DNA of 64,000 nucleotides from Nostoc sp. T09 (lineage in GTDB: Bacteria; Cyanobacteriota; Cyanobacteriia; Cyanobacteriales; Nostocaceae). The notes under the pieces were generated by a model. It ran no database searches. It saw only the letters and a program-made list of their open reading frames with translations, and was not told the origin of the DNA. Location of the stretch: the NCBI RefSeq assembly GCF_002154695.1, contig NZ_MTAV01000002.1:329021-393020 (forward strand). The letters are read 5' to 3'. A program made the position numbers and the translations under genes. Below, piece after piece: positions 9,562 to 18,779 of the stretch (the stretch's first letter is position 1; every line of letters starts with the position of its first letter).

Positions 9562-10806
9562 ATGCAACGAATCTGGATTTTAAGTGAGTTATACTTCCCA
9601 GAGGAAACTTCCACTGGTTATATTCTAACCTATATTGCTGAAGGTTTAGCTGAAGAATATGAAGTTAAAGTAATTACCGGACCTGCAACTAATTTTTTGC
9701 ATCGCGATGCTTATCCAGATTATGAAATTAAAAATGGTGTTGAAATATTTCGATGTCAAAGTACTGGATTTAATAAAGATTTTTTCTGGGGAAGACTAGT
9801 TAATTTAGTGGTTCAATCAACATCAATTTTATGGAAAGCTGGAAAACTTTGTCAGAGAAAAGATATTATTTTAGTTGTCACAAATCCGCCTTTATTGCCA
9901 TTCGTAGCACTAGTTTTGAAATGGCTGAAAAATTGTCAGTTTGTCTTATTGATTCATGATGTTTACCCTGAAGTTCTTGTTGCTACTGGACTATGCAGTT
10001 CATCGTCATTGATAGCGAGAATAGGTCGTATAGTAAGTGCTTTACTATATACCCAAGCTAGTAAAATAATTACCTTGGGTAGAGACATGGCTAAGATAGT
10101 TAAAGATAAATTATCTAATAATCTTAATAAAGAAAATATTAGTTCAAAAATTTATTTAATTCCCAACTGGGCTGAGCACGAAACTGTTAAACCTAGCGAT
10201 CGCAACAATAATCTATTATTACAAGAGTTAGGATGTTGCGATCGCTTTGTGGTTTTATATGCAGGTAACATGGGAAAAACTCATGGTATCGAAGACTTAG
10301 GAGAGGTAGCTAATATCCTGCAAGTTGACAGTAATATTCATTTTGTGGTTGTAGGCTTTGGCGCAAAGAAAAAGTGGTTAGAAGAGTATGTAAAATCATA
10401 TAACCTACAAAATATTAATATTATCCCTCTATCTGCTCGACCTCGTTCTGAACAATCAGTATCTCTAAATGCTGGCGATGTTGCTTTAATTTCCTACCTT
10501 CCGGGTATGGCGGGTGTTTCTGTGCCCAGTCGTATGTATAATCAAATGGCAGCTGGTAAACCTATCATTGCTGTTGCAGATGATTGGTCTGAACTAGCTG
10601 AAGTTGTGCGAGAAGAAAATATAGGATGGGTAATTAAACCAGGGAACATTCAAGAATTGGTTTGGACAATTCAATTTGCAGCAAATAATCGCGATTTATG
10701 CACTCAAATGGGATTAAGAGCCGCAGAAGTAGCTAAAAATAAGTATAATTTTGCTCAAACTAACCAAGCTTATAAAGAATTGTTTAAAGAAGTATTTTCT
10801 TCTTAA
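9562..10806 (+). CDS. Glycosyltransferase family 4, WbuB-like
   Basis: GT-B glycosyltransferase of 414 residues resembling WbuB/WcaI-type GT4 enzymes. The N-terminal IWILSELYFPEETSTGYIL, the linker region VVTNPPLLPFVALVL (about 110-124), and the C-terminal VLYAGNMGKTHGIEDL (about 230-245) and VPSRMYNQMAAGKPIIAVAD (about 316-335) are characteristic. A hydrophobic stretch around 110-125 may associate with the membrane. It closes the first run of transferase genes. Two HIP1-type GCGATCGC sites lie in the middle of the gene, unlike the AT-rich genes just upstream. Confidence 0.88.
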   Translation: MQRIWILSELYFPEETSTGYILTYIAEGLAEEYEVKVITGPATNFLHRDAYPDYEIKNGVEIFRCQSTGFNKDFFWGRLVNLVVQSTSILWKAGKLCQRKDIILVVTNPPLLPFVALVLKWLKNCQFVLLIHDVYPEVLVATGLCSSSSLIARIGRIVSALLYTQASKIITLGRDMAKIVKDKLSNNLNKENISSKIYLIPNWAEHETVKPSDRNNNLLLQELGCCDRFVVLYAGNMGKTHGIEDLGEVANILQVDSNIHFVVVGFGAKKKWLEEYVKSYNLQNINIIPLSARPRSEQSVSLNAGDVALISYLPGMAGVSVPSRMYNQMAAGKPIIAVADDWSELAEVVREENIGWVIKPGNIQELVWTIQFAANNRDLCTQMGLRAAEVAKNKYNFAQTNQAYKELFKEVFSS

Positions 10807-11014
10807 TTTTCTTAAGTTTTGCTAACTTTCCTAAATTACTTAATGCGATCGCTATAAAGTTTAAACTCTTACTAATAGGCAAATATACACAGCAATTTGT
10901 TATGAGACATCGCTAGTTTAGCAGGAATTAAGATTAGCTAATACAAAAGCAATCACCAAAACCAGCCATACTTATAACAAATTCTTCAAGTATTTATTAT
11001 CGAAGGAAAAAAAT

Positions 11015-13117
11015 ATGGATCGCCGCTCTTTTCTGAGTTGGATGGGATTGGGCTGGTTAACCGCTTCTCCGTTATTTATTGGGTCTAGAATTACTAAACT
11101 TCAGGAGCAACTAGTATTTGCAAACAATTCTAATGGTATAAAAAATACTATTTTTTATGTTGCCCCTGATGGTAATGATGCTTGGACAGGCAAACAAGTA
11201 AATCGGAATAAAACTCAAACCGATGGGCCATTTGCAACTCTAGAACGAGCACGCAATGCTATTCGCGAACTCAAGCTTCAACAAGGCGGTATCCTCAAAC
11301 AACCCGTTACCGTTTTCATCAGAGGTGGTACATACTTTTTAGCCCAACCATTGGTATTCAACTCAGAAGATTCTGGTACACAGAAATGTCCCATTACCTA
11401 CACAGCCTATCAAAATGAGAAGCCGATAATCAGTGGCGGTCAGCGTCTTCAAGGATGGCAAGAGGTAGTTATCAACGGTAAACGGTTATGGATGCTGGAA
11501 ATTCCGCAAGTTCGCCAAGGTCAATGGTTCTTTCGACAGCTTTGGGTAGGAAACCAACGGCGAACTCGTGCTCGTTACCCGAAAAAGGGCTACTTACCAG
11601 TTGCGGAAGTACCAGATGCTACACCCAACCAACCTGTAGCTCCTGGTCAATCACGCTTTAAATATCGTCAGGGTGATCTCAAAAACTGGAGTACCATAAG
11701 TAACGCTGAGATAGTAGTTATGACCCGATGGGTAGAGTCTCGGCTACCAGTTGTCGGCTTAGACGAAAAACAAAGAATAGTCGCCTTTGCTAAACCTAGC
11801 CTTCATAGCATGGAACCTGGTAATTCCCAGTCTTCTGCTGCTACAAACTATTACTTAGAAAATGCCTTAGAGGTTTTAGACAATCCTGGTGAATGGTATT
11901 TAGATAAGAAGTCCGGCAAACTTTATTACATGCCTTTAGCAGGGGAAAATATAACTAGAATAGAGGCAATTGTTCCTCGTTTATCCCGCTTAGTTGATTT
12001 GCAAGGTAGTCCTGAAAATAGTAAATTCATAGATTATCTATCATTTCAAAATCTAACTTTTGCTCATGCGGAATGGTACTATAACAATTCAGATGCCAGT
12101 GGCTTTGGTCAGGCAGCAGAAGGCGTTCCTGGAGCAATTTATGCACAAGGGTTAAGATACTGTACTTGGCAAAACTGTGAGATTAAGAATGTCAGTAATT
12201 ATGGCATTGAGTTTGCTAACGGCTGTACAAATAATTCATTAATTCGTTGCCGAATTTCCGATTTAGGAGCTGGCGGAGTCAAAGTCACTCAAGGAGCTAG
12301 CAGTATTCAAGTTATTAATTCACATATTCACAATGGAGGCAAGATTTTTCATAGCGCAGTAGGCATTTTAGTGATGAATGCACCAAATAACTTGATCAGC
12401 CGCAATCACATTCATGATTTTTACTACACAGGAATTTCGGTTGGCTGGACTTGGGGTTATCAAACTAGCCCGACTAAAAACAATGTTATTGAATTTAACC
12501 ACATACATCATATCGGTCGGCTCTCGAATAGTGATGGTCCGCTGCTAAATGATAAAGGTGGTATTTATACATTAGGTGTACAACCAGGAACAGTAATTCG
12601 TGGCAATATTATTCATGACATTGATGCTTACAGGTTTGGCGCTTGGGGTATCTATTTAGATGAAGGTAGTTCACAAATTCTGGTAGAAAATAACTTGGTT
12701 TACCGTACTAGAGACGCAGGATTTCATCTACACTACGGTAAAAATAATTTAATTCGTAATAATATCTTTGCTTTTGGTCGGTTCGCACAAATTCGCAGAT
12801 CGAGACCAGAAGGCCATTTAAGCTTTACGTTTGAACGCAATATTATTTACTGGAATCAAGGGCAACTTTTAGATAGCCAAGGTAATTGGGACGACTCTAA
12901 TTATGTATTAGACCGTAATCTTTATTGGTATACAGGTAAAGGCAATTTTCGCTTTGGTAAACTTTCATGGCAAGAATGGCAGCAAAAAGGTAGAGATAAA
13001 AATTCTCTGATTGCTAACCCACTATTTGTTGCTTCCGATCGCGATGATTTTCGGTTAAAGCCGAATTCCCCTGCCTTGAAATTAGGGTTCAAACAGACTG
13101 ATTACAACAAAGATTGA
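11015..13117 (+). CDS. Tat-exported right-handed parallel beta-helix protein
   Basis: A 700-residue protein with an N-terminal twin-arginine signal (MDRRSFLSWMG, then a hydrophobic stretch to about 25). This predicts export of the folded protein by the Tat system. After it come a DUF1565-like start (YVAPDGNDAWTGK), then a long Asn- and His-rich region with many short repeats (IRGNIIHDI, ILVENNLVY, NLIRNNIFAF, LISRNHIHDF), which is the pattern of right-handed parallel beta-helix (pectate-lyase-like) folds. Such proteins bind or cleave polysaccharide. A GAAGGA site (11002-11007) supports the ATG. No catalytic residues can be assigned, so lyase, epimerase or structural roles remain open. Confidence 0.8.
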   Translation: MDRRSFLSWMGLGWLTASPLFIGSRITKLQEQLVFANNSNGIKNTIFYVAPDGNDAWTGKQVNRNKTQTDGPFATLERARNAIRELKLQQGGILKQPVTVFIRGGTYFLAQPLVFNSEDSGTQKCPITYTAYQNEKPIISGGQRLQGWQEVVINGKRLWMLEIPQVRQGQWFFRQLWVGNQRRTRARYPKKGYLPVAEVPDATPNQPVAPGQSRFKYRQGDLKNWSTISNAEIVVMTRWVESRLPVVGLDEKQRIVAFAKPSLHSMEPGNSQSSAATNYYLENALEVLDNPGEWYLDKKSGKLYYMPLAGENITRIEAIVPRLSRLVDLQGSPENSKFIDYLSFQNLTFAHAEWYYNNSDASGFGQAAEGVPGAIYAQGLRYCTWQNCEIKNVSNYGIEFANGCTNNSLIRCRISDLGAGGVKVTQGASSIQVINSHIHNGGKIFHSAVGILVMNAPNNLISRNHIHDFYYTGISVGWTWGYQTSPTKNNVIEFNHIHHIGRLSNSDGPLLNDKGGIYTLGVQPGTVIRGNIIHDIDAYRFGAWGIYLDEGSSQILVENNLVYRTRDAGFHLHYGKNNLIRNNIFAFGRFAQIRRSRPEGHLSFTFERNIIYWNQGQLLDSQGNWDDSNYVLDRNLYWYTGKGNFRFGKLSWQEWQQKGRDKNSLIANPLFVASDRDDFRLKPNSPALKLGFKQTDYNKD

Positions 13118-13138
13118 GATATCATTACTTGTACAGTC

Positions 13139-13705
13139 TCAGTTGAGACGAGGGTTAAAACTCGCACCACTCCGACCACTTAAAATCCAGAAAATTGATC
13201 GCCCACAATCTCGCAATACTCTTACCGGAGATTCTGATTTATCTCCTCGTGAAGGAACTATGACGGGTGTAACTGCAATTCCCTGGCTACCCAAAACAAT
13301 GGTTGCTACCGCCTTTGCCCTTCTCATGTGATAATCCGATGTAATCAGATAGATATGTTGTAACTTCTGGTTAACAAAATCTGCTGCCAGTGTCGTGAAA
13401 TTAGTCACTGTATCTGTGGCCCGACCATCCAAGCGCAACCTTTGATCTACAACACCAAATTTGTGAAAAATTAACCGATTATATTCTAAATTCGAGGTGA
13501 CATCAGAAATCCAAATATCTAAATTACTGTGAGACTGGCCAAACTTCGCAGCGAACTCTATCCTGGCAAAATCGCCTCCTAGTACAAAAATTGCCTGTGG
13601 TATTGGTGCTTGGTAAGAAGCGATCGCTATCTTAGCAGGAATAATACTAATCCAGACAGCTAAAACTAGCCCTATCAATTTTAAAAGCTTACGCCGAGAA
13701 ACCAT
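13139..13705 (-). CDS. YdcF/ElyC/SanA family (DUF218) protein
   Basis: DUF218 protein of about 188 residues with one N-terminal membrane helix (LKLIGLVLAVWISIIPAKIAI). The domain then begins with AIFVLGGD, followed by the acidic/polar ATDTVTNF segment and the family motif TSDYHMRRA near the middle. Members of the YdcF/SanA group are envelope proteins, some linked to undecaprenyl-phosphate or envelope homeostasis. Its place next to polysaccharide genes fits but does not prove such a role. A TTG codon 15 bases upstream is an alternative start. It runs convergent with the beta-helix gene with only 21 bases between stops. Confidence 0.78.
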   Translation of the reverse strand: MVSRRKLLKLIGLVLAVWISIIPAKIAIASYQAPIPQAIFVLGGDFARIEFAAKFGQSHSNLDIWISDVTSNLEYNRLIFHKFGVVDQRLRLDGRATDTVTNFTTLAADFVNQKLQHIYLITSDYHMRRAKAVATIVLGSQGIAVTPVIVPSRGDKSESPVRVLRDCGRSIFWILSGRSGASFNPRLN

Positions 13706-13792
13706 GCGTTCAAGATTCAACTACATCAGTTATTTATGCAGTACGTTTTGTGCCTCGCTTCAAATTACTTGATTGCTATTCCAAAACTCTGA

Positions 13793-14701
13793 TTACTCCT
13801 GATTATTGTTAGCCATCACCAACTTTAAACTCCTTTCCCAATCTGGCAAAACCAATCCAAATGTTGTAGATAATTTCTGATTGTCTAATAGAGAATAAGC
13901 TGGTCTGCTGGCTGGTGTGGGATACTCTTTTGAAGTAATCGCAGTCAACCTTTGCAACTTGCGATCGCTCTTTCTATCGTCAAGCTCAAAAATTGCTTTG
14001 GCAAATCCATACCAGCTAGTCTGTCCACTGGCGGTTAAGTGATATAACCCACCTTTACTTACTAAAAAATCAGAGATATTCTCTGGAGCTTGAGATAAAA
14101 TTTGGGCTGTAACTTCGGCTATCATGCGACTCCAAGTAGGTGCGCCTATTTGGTCATCAACAACTTTGATTTCTTCACGTTCCTGAGCCAGCTTTAACAT
14201 CGTGAGTAAGAAATTCTTACCTTGTAAGCTATAAACCCAACTGGTACGTAAAATTAAATACGGTACACCTACAGATGCGATCGCCTGCTCACCTGCGAGT
14301 TTTGTTTTACCGTAAATGTTTTGTGGGTTAGGTTGGTCTTGCTCTGTATATGTAGTATTTTTGCTGCCATCAAATACATAATCTGTTGAATAGTGAATGA
14401 CGGCTGCACCTAATCGCTTGGCTTCTTCTGCGATCGCACCTGGAGCAATACCATTAATCGCCATTGCTAATTCTGGCTCTTTTTCTGCTTTATCTACTGC
14501 TGTGTAAGCCGCCGGATTGATAATTAAGTTTGGTCTTACTTCTCTAATAGTGCGGCGAATAGTATCTAGTTGAGCTAGATCCATTTGCAAATTTGGGTTA
14601 TTAACGCTGCGTCCTACAGGTATAACTTCACCTATAGTCATGAGTGTGCGTTGCAATTCCCAGCCTACTTGTCCAGTTACACCTGTCAATAAAATTCTCA
14701 T
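13793..14701 (-). CDS. rfbD: dTDP-4-dehydrorhamnose reductase
   Basis: Final step of dTDP-L-rhamnose synthesis: NAD(P)H reduction of dTDP-4-keto-L-rhamnose. The 302-residue product has the Rossmann motif GVTGQVG (7-13), NPAAYTAVDKAE (62-73), STDYVFDG (105-112) and the catalytic YGKTK (130-134), all family hallmarks, with RTSWVYS and the late SRPAYSLLDNQKL segment. Length matches the family. The ATG overlaps the stop of rfbC by 4 bases, so rfbC and rfbD are coupled. It is the last gene of the minus-strand rhamnose group. Confidence 0.96.
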   Translation of the reverse strand: MRILLTGVTGQVGWELQRTLMTIGEVIPVGRSVNNPNLQMDLAQLDTIRRTIREVRPNLIINPAAYTAVDKAEKEPELAMAINGIAPGAIAEEAKRLGAAVIHYSTDYVFDGSKNTTYTEQDQPNPQNIYGKTKLAGEQAIASVGVPYLILRTSWVYSLQGKNFLLTMLKLAQEREEIKVVDDQIGAPTWSRMIAEVTAQILSQAPENISDFLVSKGGLYHLTASGQTSWYGFAKAIFELDDRKSDRKLQRLTAITSKEYPTPASRPAYSLLDNQKLSTTFGLVLPDWERSLKLVMANNNQE

Positions 14702-15243
14702 GCATATACCTCTGCATCTCGCAGTAATTTTCCAGCTTTATCTTTCGCAGATAAGATTGGTTCTGCTTGAATTGGCCAAGCGATCGCTAAATCCGGGTCA
14801 TTCCACAAAAGCGTGCGTTCATATTGGGGTGCGTAGTAATTCGTAGTTTTATACAAAAATTCTGCATATTCAGAAACTACTACAAAACCGTGGGCAAAAC
14901 CTGCTGGTATCCAAAGTTGCCGTTTATTTTCGGCTGTCAAGTCCGTACCAACCCATTGACCAAAAGTTCTAGAGCTTTTCCTTAAATCTACAGCCACATC
15001 AAATACTTCTCCTACTACCACTCTCACAAGTTTTCCTTGAGGCTGCTGAATTTGATAGTGCAAACCACGCAAGATATTTTTGGCAGAACGAGAATGATTG
15101 TCTTGGACAAAATGTTCAGTAATACCTGCCTTTTCTAACAAAACTTTTTCATTATAACTTTCATAAAAAAAACCGCGTTCATCTCCAAATATCTGCGGTT
15201 CAATCACTATTACATCAGTAATTTCTGTGTGTTTTACTTGCAT
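14698..15243 (-). CDS. rfbC: dTDP-4-dehydrorhamnose 3,5-epimerase
   Basis: Cupin-fold epimerase that inverts C3 and C5 of dTDP-4-keto-6-deoxyglucose. The family markers are all present: FGDERGFFYESYN, the catalytic-base region VQDNHSRS, LRGLHYQIQQPQGKLVRV, VGEVFDVAVDLR and WIPAGFAHGFVV. The product is about 181 residues, the normal length. I chose ATG 15243 because AAGGA lies 7 bases upstream of it; an ATG two codons earlier (15249) is too close to that site. It overlaps rfbD by 4 bases and follows rfbA by about 80 bases. Confidence 0.95.
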   Translation of the reverse strand: MQVKHTEITDVIVIEPQIFGDERGFFYESYNEKVLLEKAGITEHFVQDNHSRSAKNILRGLHYQIQQPQGKLVRVVVGEVFDVAVDLRKSSRTFGQWVGTDLTAENKRQLWIPAGFAHGFVVVSEYAEFLYKTTNYYAPQYERTLLWNDPDLAIAWPIQAEPILSAKDKAGKLLRDAEVYA

Positions 15244-15322
15244 TGTCATATCCTTATTAATATAAAAATTGCTGCTTGATTACAGTGGATTCCCAAACTT
15301 TAAAGATAGATCATGCAGACAT

Positions 15323-16309
15323 TTATTTAGAGTCTGGTATAGTTGTTGGCGTTTGTACAGCCAATAAATCCCAGTCAGATGATTGTTGATTAAGAGAGGA
15401 TTTTCCCATTCCGTTATTTTGTTCTATGGTTGCAGATATTTGATCGTTCTCTAAAGTTGACATCAGGTAAAGACCATAGCTACTCTTCGACATAGATTCA
15501 GCTAATTGACGCAGTTGGGATGAGTCAATATATCCTTGGCTGTAGGCAATTTCTTCAATACAAGCTATTTTTAGACCTTGGCGTTCTTCTAGTGTTTGGA
15601 TAAAGTTACCAGCCTGATGTAAGGATTCATGAGTACCAGTATCTAACCAGGCATATCCACGACCCAAAATTTCTACTTGCAGTTGACCTTGATTCAAATA
15701 AGCTATATTTAAATCAGTAATTTCTAGTTCATTGCGAGCAGAAGGCTGAAGTTGGGCAGCGATTTCTACTACTTGAGAATCATAAAAGTAGATACCAGGT
15801 ACAGCATATTTAGACTTGGGAATTAAAGGTTTTTCTTCTATACTAATTGCTCGTCCATTGTTATCAAATTCAATTACTCCATATTGCCTGGGATCTTTGA
15901 CTTGATAGCCAAATACTAATCCACCTTCTTTCAGAGTGGCAGCCCTAGCTAACACTTCTGTTAAACCATGCCCATAAAAAATGTTATCACCTAAAATTAA
16001 GCATACTGGCTCGTTAGCAATAAAATCTTTGCCCAGAATAAAAGCTTGTGCTAATCCTTCTGGTCGCGGCTGCTCAATATAGCTAAACTGCAAACCCCAC
16101 TGACTACCATCTTTTAAAATTTTCTCAAATAATGGTAAATCATTAGGAGTGGAAATAATCAAAATCTCCCGAATACCTGCCAGCATTAATATAGATAACG
16201 GATAGTAAATCATTGGCTTATCATACACGGGCATTAACTGTTTGCTAACAGCATAGGTTAGAGGATAAAGACGTGTACCAGAGCCACCTGCCAGAATAAT
16301 ACCTTTCAT
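15323..16309 (-). CDS. rfbA: Glucose-1-phosphate thymidylyltransferase, with extra C-terminal tail
   Basis: First step of dTDP-rhamnose synthesis: dTTP plus glucose-1-phosphate gives dTDP-glucose. It has [13 protein letters not shown] at the N-terminus, [30 protein letters not shown] and [14 protein letters not shown], all typical of RmlA. The usual protein ends soon after [13 protein letters not shown]. This one continues with about 40 polar residues rich in Ser, Gln and Asn (for example [12 protein letters not shown]), which is unusual. I chose the ATG beginning MKGIILAGG as in the family; another ATG four codons earlier exists. An STRR repeat abuts the start, leaving no visible ribosome site. 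Confidence 0.94.
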   Translation of the reverse strand: MKGIILAGGSGTRLYPLTYAVSKQLMPVYDKPMIYYPLSILMLAGIREILIISTPNDLPLFEKILKDGSQWGLQFSYIEQPRPEGLAQAFILGKDFIANEPVCLILGDNIFYGHGLTEVLARAATLKEGGLVFGYQVKDPRQYGVIEFDNNGRAISIEEKPLIPKSKYAVPGIYFYDSQVVEIAAQLQPSARNELEITDLNIAYLNQGQLQVEILGRGYAWLDTGTHESLHQAGNFIQTLEERQGLKIACIEEIAYSQGYIDSSQLRQLAESMSKSSYGLYLMSTLENDQISATIEQNNGMGKSSLNQQSSDWDLLAVQTPTTIPDSK

Positions 16310-16320
16310 AATATTTGCCA

Positions 16321-16356
16321 TTTGTCATTGGTCATTAGTCATTAGTCATTTGTGCG
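16321..16356. repeat. STRR heptamer array (TCATTAG/TCATTGG)
   Basis: Short tandem repeats of the heptamers TCATTGG and TCATTAG, immediately upstream of rfbA. It is one of many similar arrays in the window and typical of STRR sequences in filamentous cyanobacteria. Confidence 0.8.
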
Positions 16357-16393
16357 AAACTACAAATGATTTTAGATAGCCAAACCTAAATTA

Positions 16394-17464
16394 CTAAGAT
16401 TTCCGATTTTCATAGTTTTGTTTTAACCAGTTTTGGTAAGCACCTGAGCGCACTTGATTTACCCAAGTAGAGTTATTGAGATACCATTTAACTGTTTTTA
16501 ATAACCCACTGTCAAAATTTTCTTGAGGTTGCCAACCTAAATCATGGTTGATTTTACTACAATCAATTGCATATCTTCGATCGTGACCAGGACGGTCTTT
16601 CACAAAAGTAATTAAAGAAGAGTGATGAAAATCAGGTTTAGGAGCCAAGTCATCTAAAATAGCACAAAGTTTCTCCACAACTGTTAAATTAGCTTGTTCA
16701 TTAAGACCGCCAATATTATAAGTTTCACCAACTTCACCTTGTTGAAGAACAAGATATATAGCCTCGCAGTGGTCTATAACATAAAGCCAATCGCGAACAT
16801 TTTGCCCATCCCCATATATAGGTAGTGGTTTACTATCTAGAGCATTGAGAATAGTTAAAGGAATTAGTTTTTCGGGAAACTGACAAGGCCCGTAGTTGTT
16901 TGAGCAATTAGTTGTTAACGTAGGCAATCCATAGGTGTGATAGTAGGCTCTAACAAAATGATCCGATGCTGCTTTCGATGCTGCGTAAGGGCTATTGGGT
17001 GCGTAGGGAGTATCTTCGCGGAAAGCTGGGTCTTGGGGTTTGAGTGAGCCGTATACTTCATCTGTAGACACATGCAAAAAGCGAAATTGCTGCTGTTTTG
17101 GCGATGATAGTTTTTGCCAGTAGAGTCTACTTGCTTCTAGGAGTTGAAATGTTCCGACTACATTAGTTTGGATAAAGTCATGGGGGCTAATTATAGAACG
17201 GTCAACATGACTTTCCGCAGCGAAATTAATAATTGCATCTGGTTGATACTGCTCTAAAAGGTAGCTGACTAACTCTACATTGCCAATGTCGCCTTGAATA
17301 AAATGATAGTTTGGGTCGCTTTGGAGTTCTGCTAAGGTTTGAAGGTTACTAGCGTAAGTCAACTTATCTATATTAATTACATTAGCCCATTGTGCCTTTC
17401 TAGCTTGGAGAATAAAATTAGCCCCAATAAATCCGGCTCCCCCGGTAACCAAGATTGTTTGCAT
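16394..17464 (-). CDS. rfbB: dTDP-glucose 4,6-dehydratase
   Basis: Converts dTDP-glucose to dTDP-4-keto-6-deoxyglucose with bound NAD. The 356-residue product has GGAGFIGANF (8-17), NFAAESHVDRSI, the STDEVYGSL active-site Asp-Glu pair, SPYAASKAASDH (YxxxK) and NNYGPCQFPEKLIP, all diagnostic of RmlB. Length is normal. It is the first of the four minus-strand rhamnose genes (rfbB-rfbA-rfbC-rfbD order of transcription). A 12-bp hairpin separates it from the upstream epimerase gene. Confidence 0.96.
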   Translation of the reverse strand: MQTILVTGGAGFIGANFILQARKAQWANVINIDKLTYASNLQTLAELQSDPNYHFIQGDIGNVELVSYLLEQYQPDAIINFAAESHVDRSIISPHDFIQTNVVGTFQLLEASRLYWQKLSSPKQQQFRFLHVSTDEVYGSLKPQDPAFREDTPYAPNSPYAASKAASDHFVRAYYHTYGLPTLTTNCSNNYGPCQFPEKLIPLTILNALDSKPLPIYGDGQNVRDWLYVIDHCEAIYLVLQQGEVGETYNIGGLNEQANLTVVEKLCAILDDLAPKPDFHHSSLITFVKDRPGHDRRYAIDCSKINHDLGWQPQENFDSGLLKTVKWYLNNSTWVNQVRSGAYQNWLKQNYENRKS

Positions 17465-17508
17465 ATTGCCTATAATTATTTGTTTAATACATCTTATATG
17501 AGAATTTA

Positions 17509-17548
17509 TACGTAAAGACGCGCTAGTTTGAGCTTACGTCTTTACGTA
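17509..17548 (-). terminator. 12-bp inverted repeat between epimerase and rfbB
   Basis: TACGTAAAGACG (17509-17520) pairs perfectly with CGTCTTTACGTA (17537-17548) around a 16-base loop. It lies just after the CSP41-like epimerase stop and before rfbB, in the direction of transcription. There is no long T run, so it may be an intrinsic terminator or another structured element. Confidence 0.5.
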
Positions 17549-17568
17549 AGTTGAAATTTTTCTGTTGC

Positions 17569-18507
17569 TCACAAAGCTTGTAAAATCTCTTCATCCACAG
17601 AAAAATCAATCTCAGCTTTGTCTCGCCCAGATGCTAGATAATCATTTTCAAAAGCATCAGTCAGCCCAGATATCAAATCATACTCAGGTTGCCAGCCTAA
17701 TTCGGTTTGAGCCTTATTCACAGATGCAAAGAAATGCTGCCCCCGCATTGGAAAAGCTTTACGCTTACCGAAATCAAATTTTTTCGGGTCGTAATGGACA
17801 ATTTTTACAGCATCGGGTGACTTGCCTGCTGCTTGTCCACAAGCACGAGCTAAACCATCAAAAGTGACAAAGCGATCGCCTGATACATTGTAAATCTGCC
17901 CTACTGCCTGCTGATTGCCTAAAACTTGAGTCATAGCTTTCGCTAAGTCTTTTACATGACCTAGCTGCGTAATATACAAGCCATTTCCAGGAATGGGAAT
18001 GGGGCGATCGTGGACAATTCTATCAAAAAACCAGCTTTCTAAATCGTTATAGTTACGTGGCCCATAAATGTAAGTGGGACGGATTGAGGTAAAAGGTATT
18101 CCGATTTGAGCTAGGTAAGCTTCTGTTTCATGCTTACCCCGATGACGGCTTTTTGGATCTACAGGATCGCCTTCTACATGAGGCATTTGGTCAGATTTAA
18201 GATATACTCCAGCAGAACTCATATAGACAAAATGTTGTACGCGGTCTTGAAAAATTTCTGCCAGTGGTTGAGTATCAGTAAGTTCTCGTCCATTATTGTC
18301 AAAAACGACATCAAAATTTTCCTGTGATAACTTTGCTTTTAACTGGGTAGCGTCAGTGCGATCGCCTATAATTTGTCCTACTCCCTGTAAGGAAGGTGCA
18401 GGTCGATTACCACGATTGAATAGCACCACCTCATGTCCTTGTTCTACTAGCAGTTGAGTTAGGTAAATACCGATGAACCGAGTGCCGCCTATAATCAAAA
18501 TTCGCAT
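17569..18507 (-). CDS. CSP41-like NAD-dependent epimerase/dehydratase
   Basis: Atypical short-chain dehydrogenase of 312 residues resembling the chloroplast CSP41 RNA-binding proteins and their cyanobacterial relatives. The N-terminus MRILIIGGTRFIGIYL carries the nucleotide-binding motif, VVLFNRGNRP follows, and YMSSAGVYLKSDQMPH with HRGKHETE replaces the usual YxxxK area. IRPTYIYGPRNYNDLESWFFDRI is typical of this branch. AGGAAG lies 8 bases before the ATG. The plant homologues bind and stabilise plastid RNA; whether this protein is an enzyme or RNA-binding is unknown. Its place beside rfbB may be coincidental. Confidence 0.82.
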   Translation of the reverse strand: MRILIIGGTRFIGIYLTQLLVEQGHEVVLFNRGNRPAPSLQGVGQIIGDRTDATQLKAKLSQENFDVVFDNNGRELTDTQPLAEIFQDRVQHFVYMSSAGVYLKSDQMPHVEGDPVDPKSRHRGKHETEAYLAQIGIPFTSIRPTYIYGPRNYNDLESWFFDRIVHDRPIPIPGNGLYITQLGHVKDLAKAMTQVLGNQQAVGQIYNVSGDRFVTFDGLARACGQAAGKSPDAVKIVHYDPKKFDFGKRKAFPMRGQHFFASVNKAQTELGWQPEYDLISGLTDAFENDYLASGRDKAEIDFSVDEEILQAL

Positions 18508-18569
18508 AAATTACTACTTCCTATGTCAGTTGTTGTCAAGGGATTGGGGACTAGGATCAGGGAAAAACT

Positions 18570-18616
18570 ATTACCTAATACTTAATACCTAATACTTACT
18601 ACCCAGTATTTAATCC
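18570..18616. repeat. STRR array (TAATACC/TAATACT heptamers)
   Basis: Alternating heptamers close to CTAATAC and TTAATAC run through the 272-base gap between the divergent epimerase (-) and GT4 (+) genes. Apart from this array I see no further gene or clear promoter motif in the gap. Confidence 0.7.
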
Positions 18617-18779
18617 CATGTTTGAGGTTATCAGGTTGTAGTATCCCTCTGGAACCTGTTTTGGGAGAATTGCGTCTTCAGTGAAATCTGGGTTGCTTTC
18701 CATTCCTTGATCACAAAGAGAAACTTTTCAGTTAACCTGACAATTTGCTTGCTGTATTTTCCACTTATTTACGTTAGCT

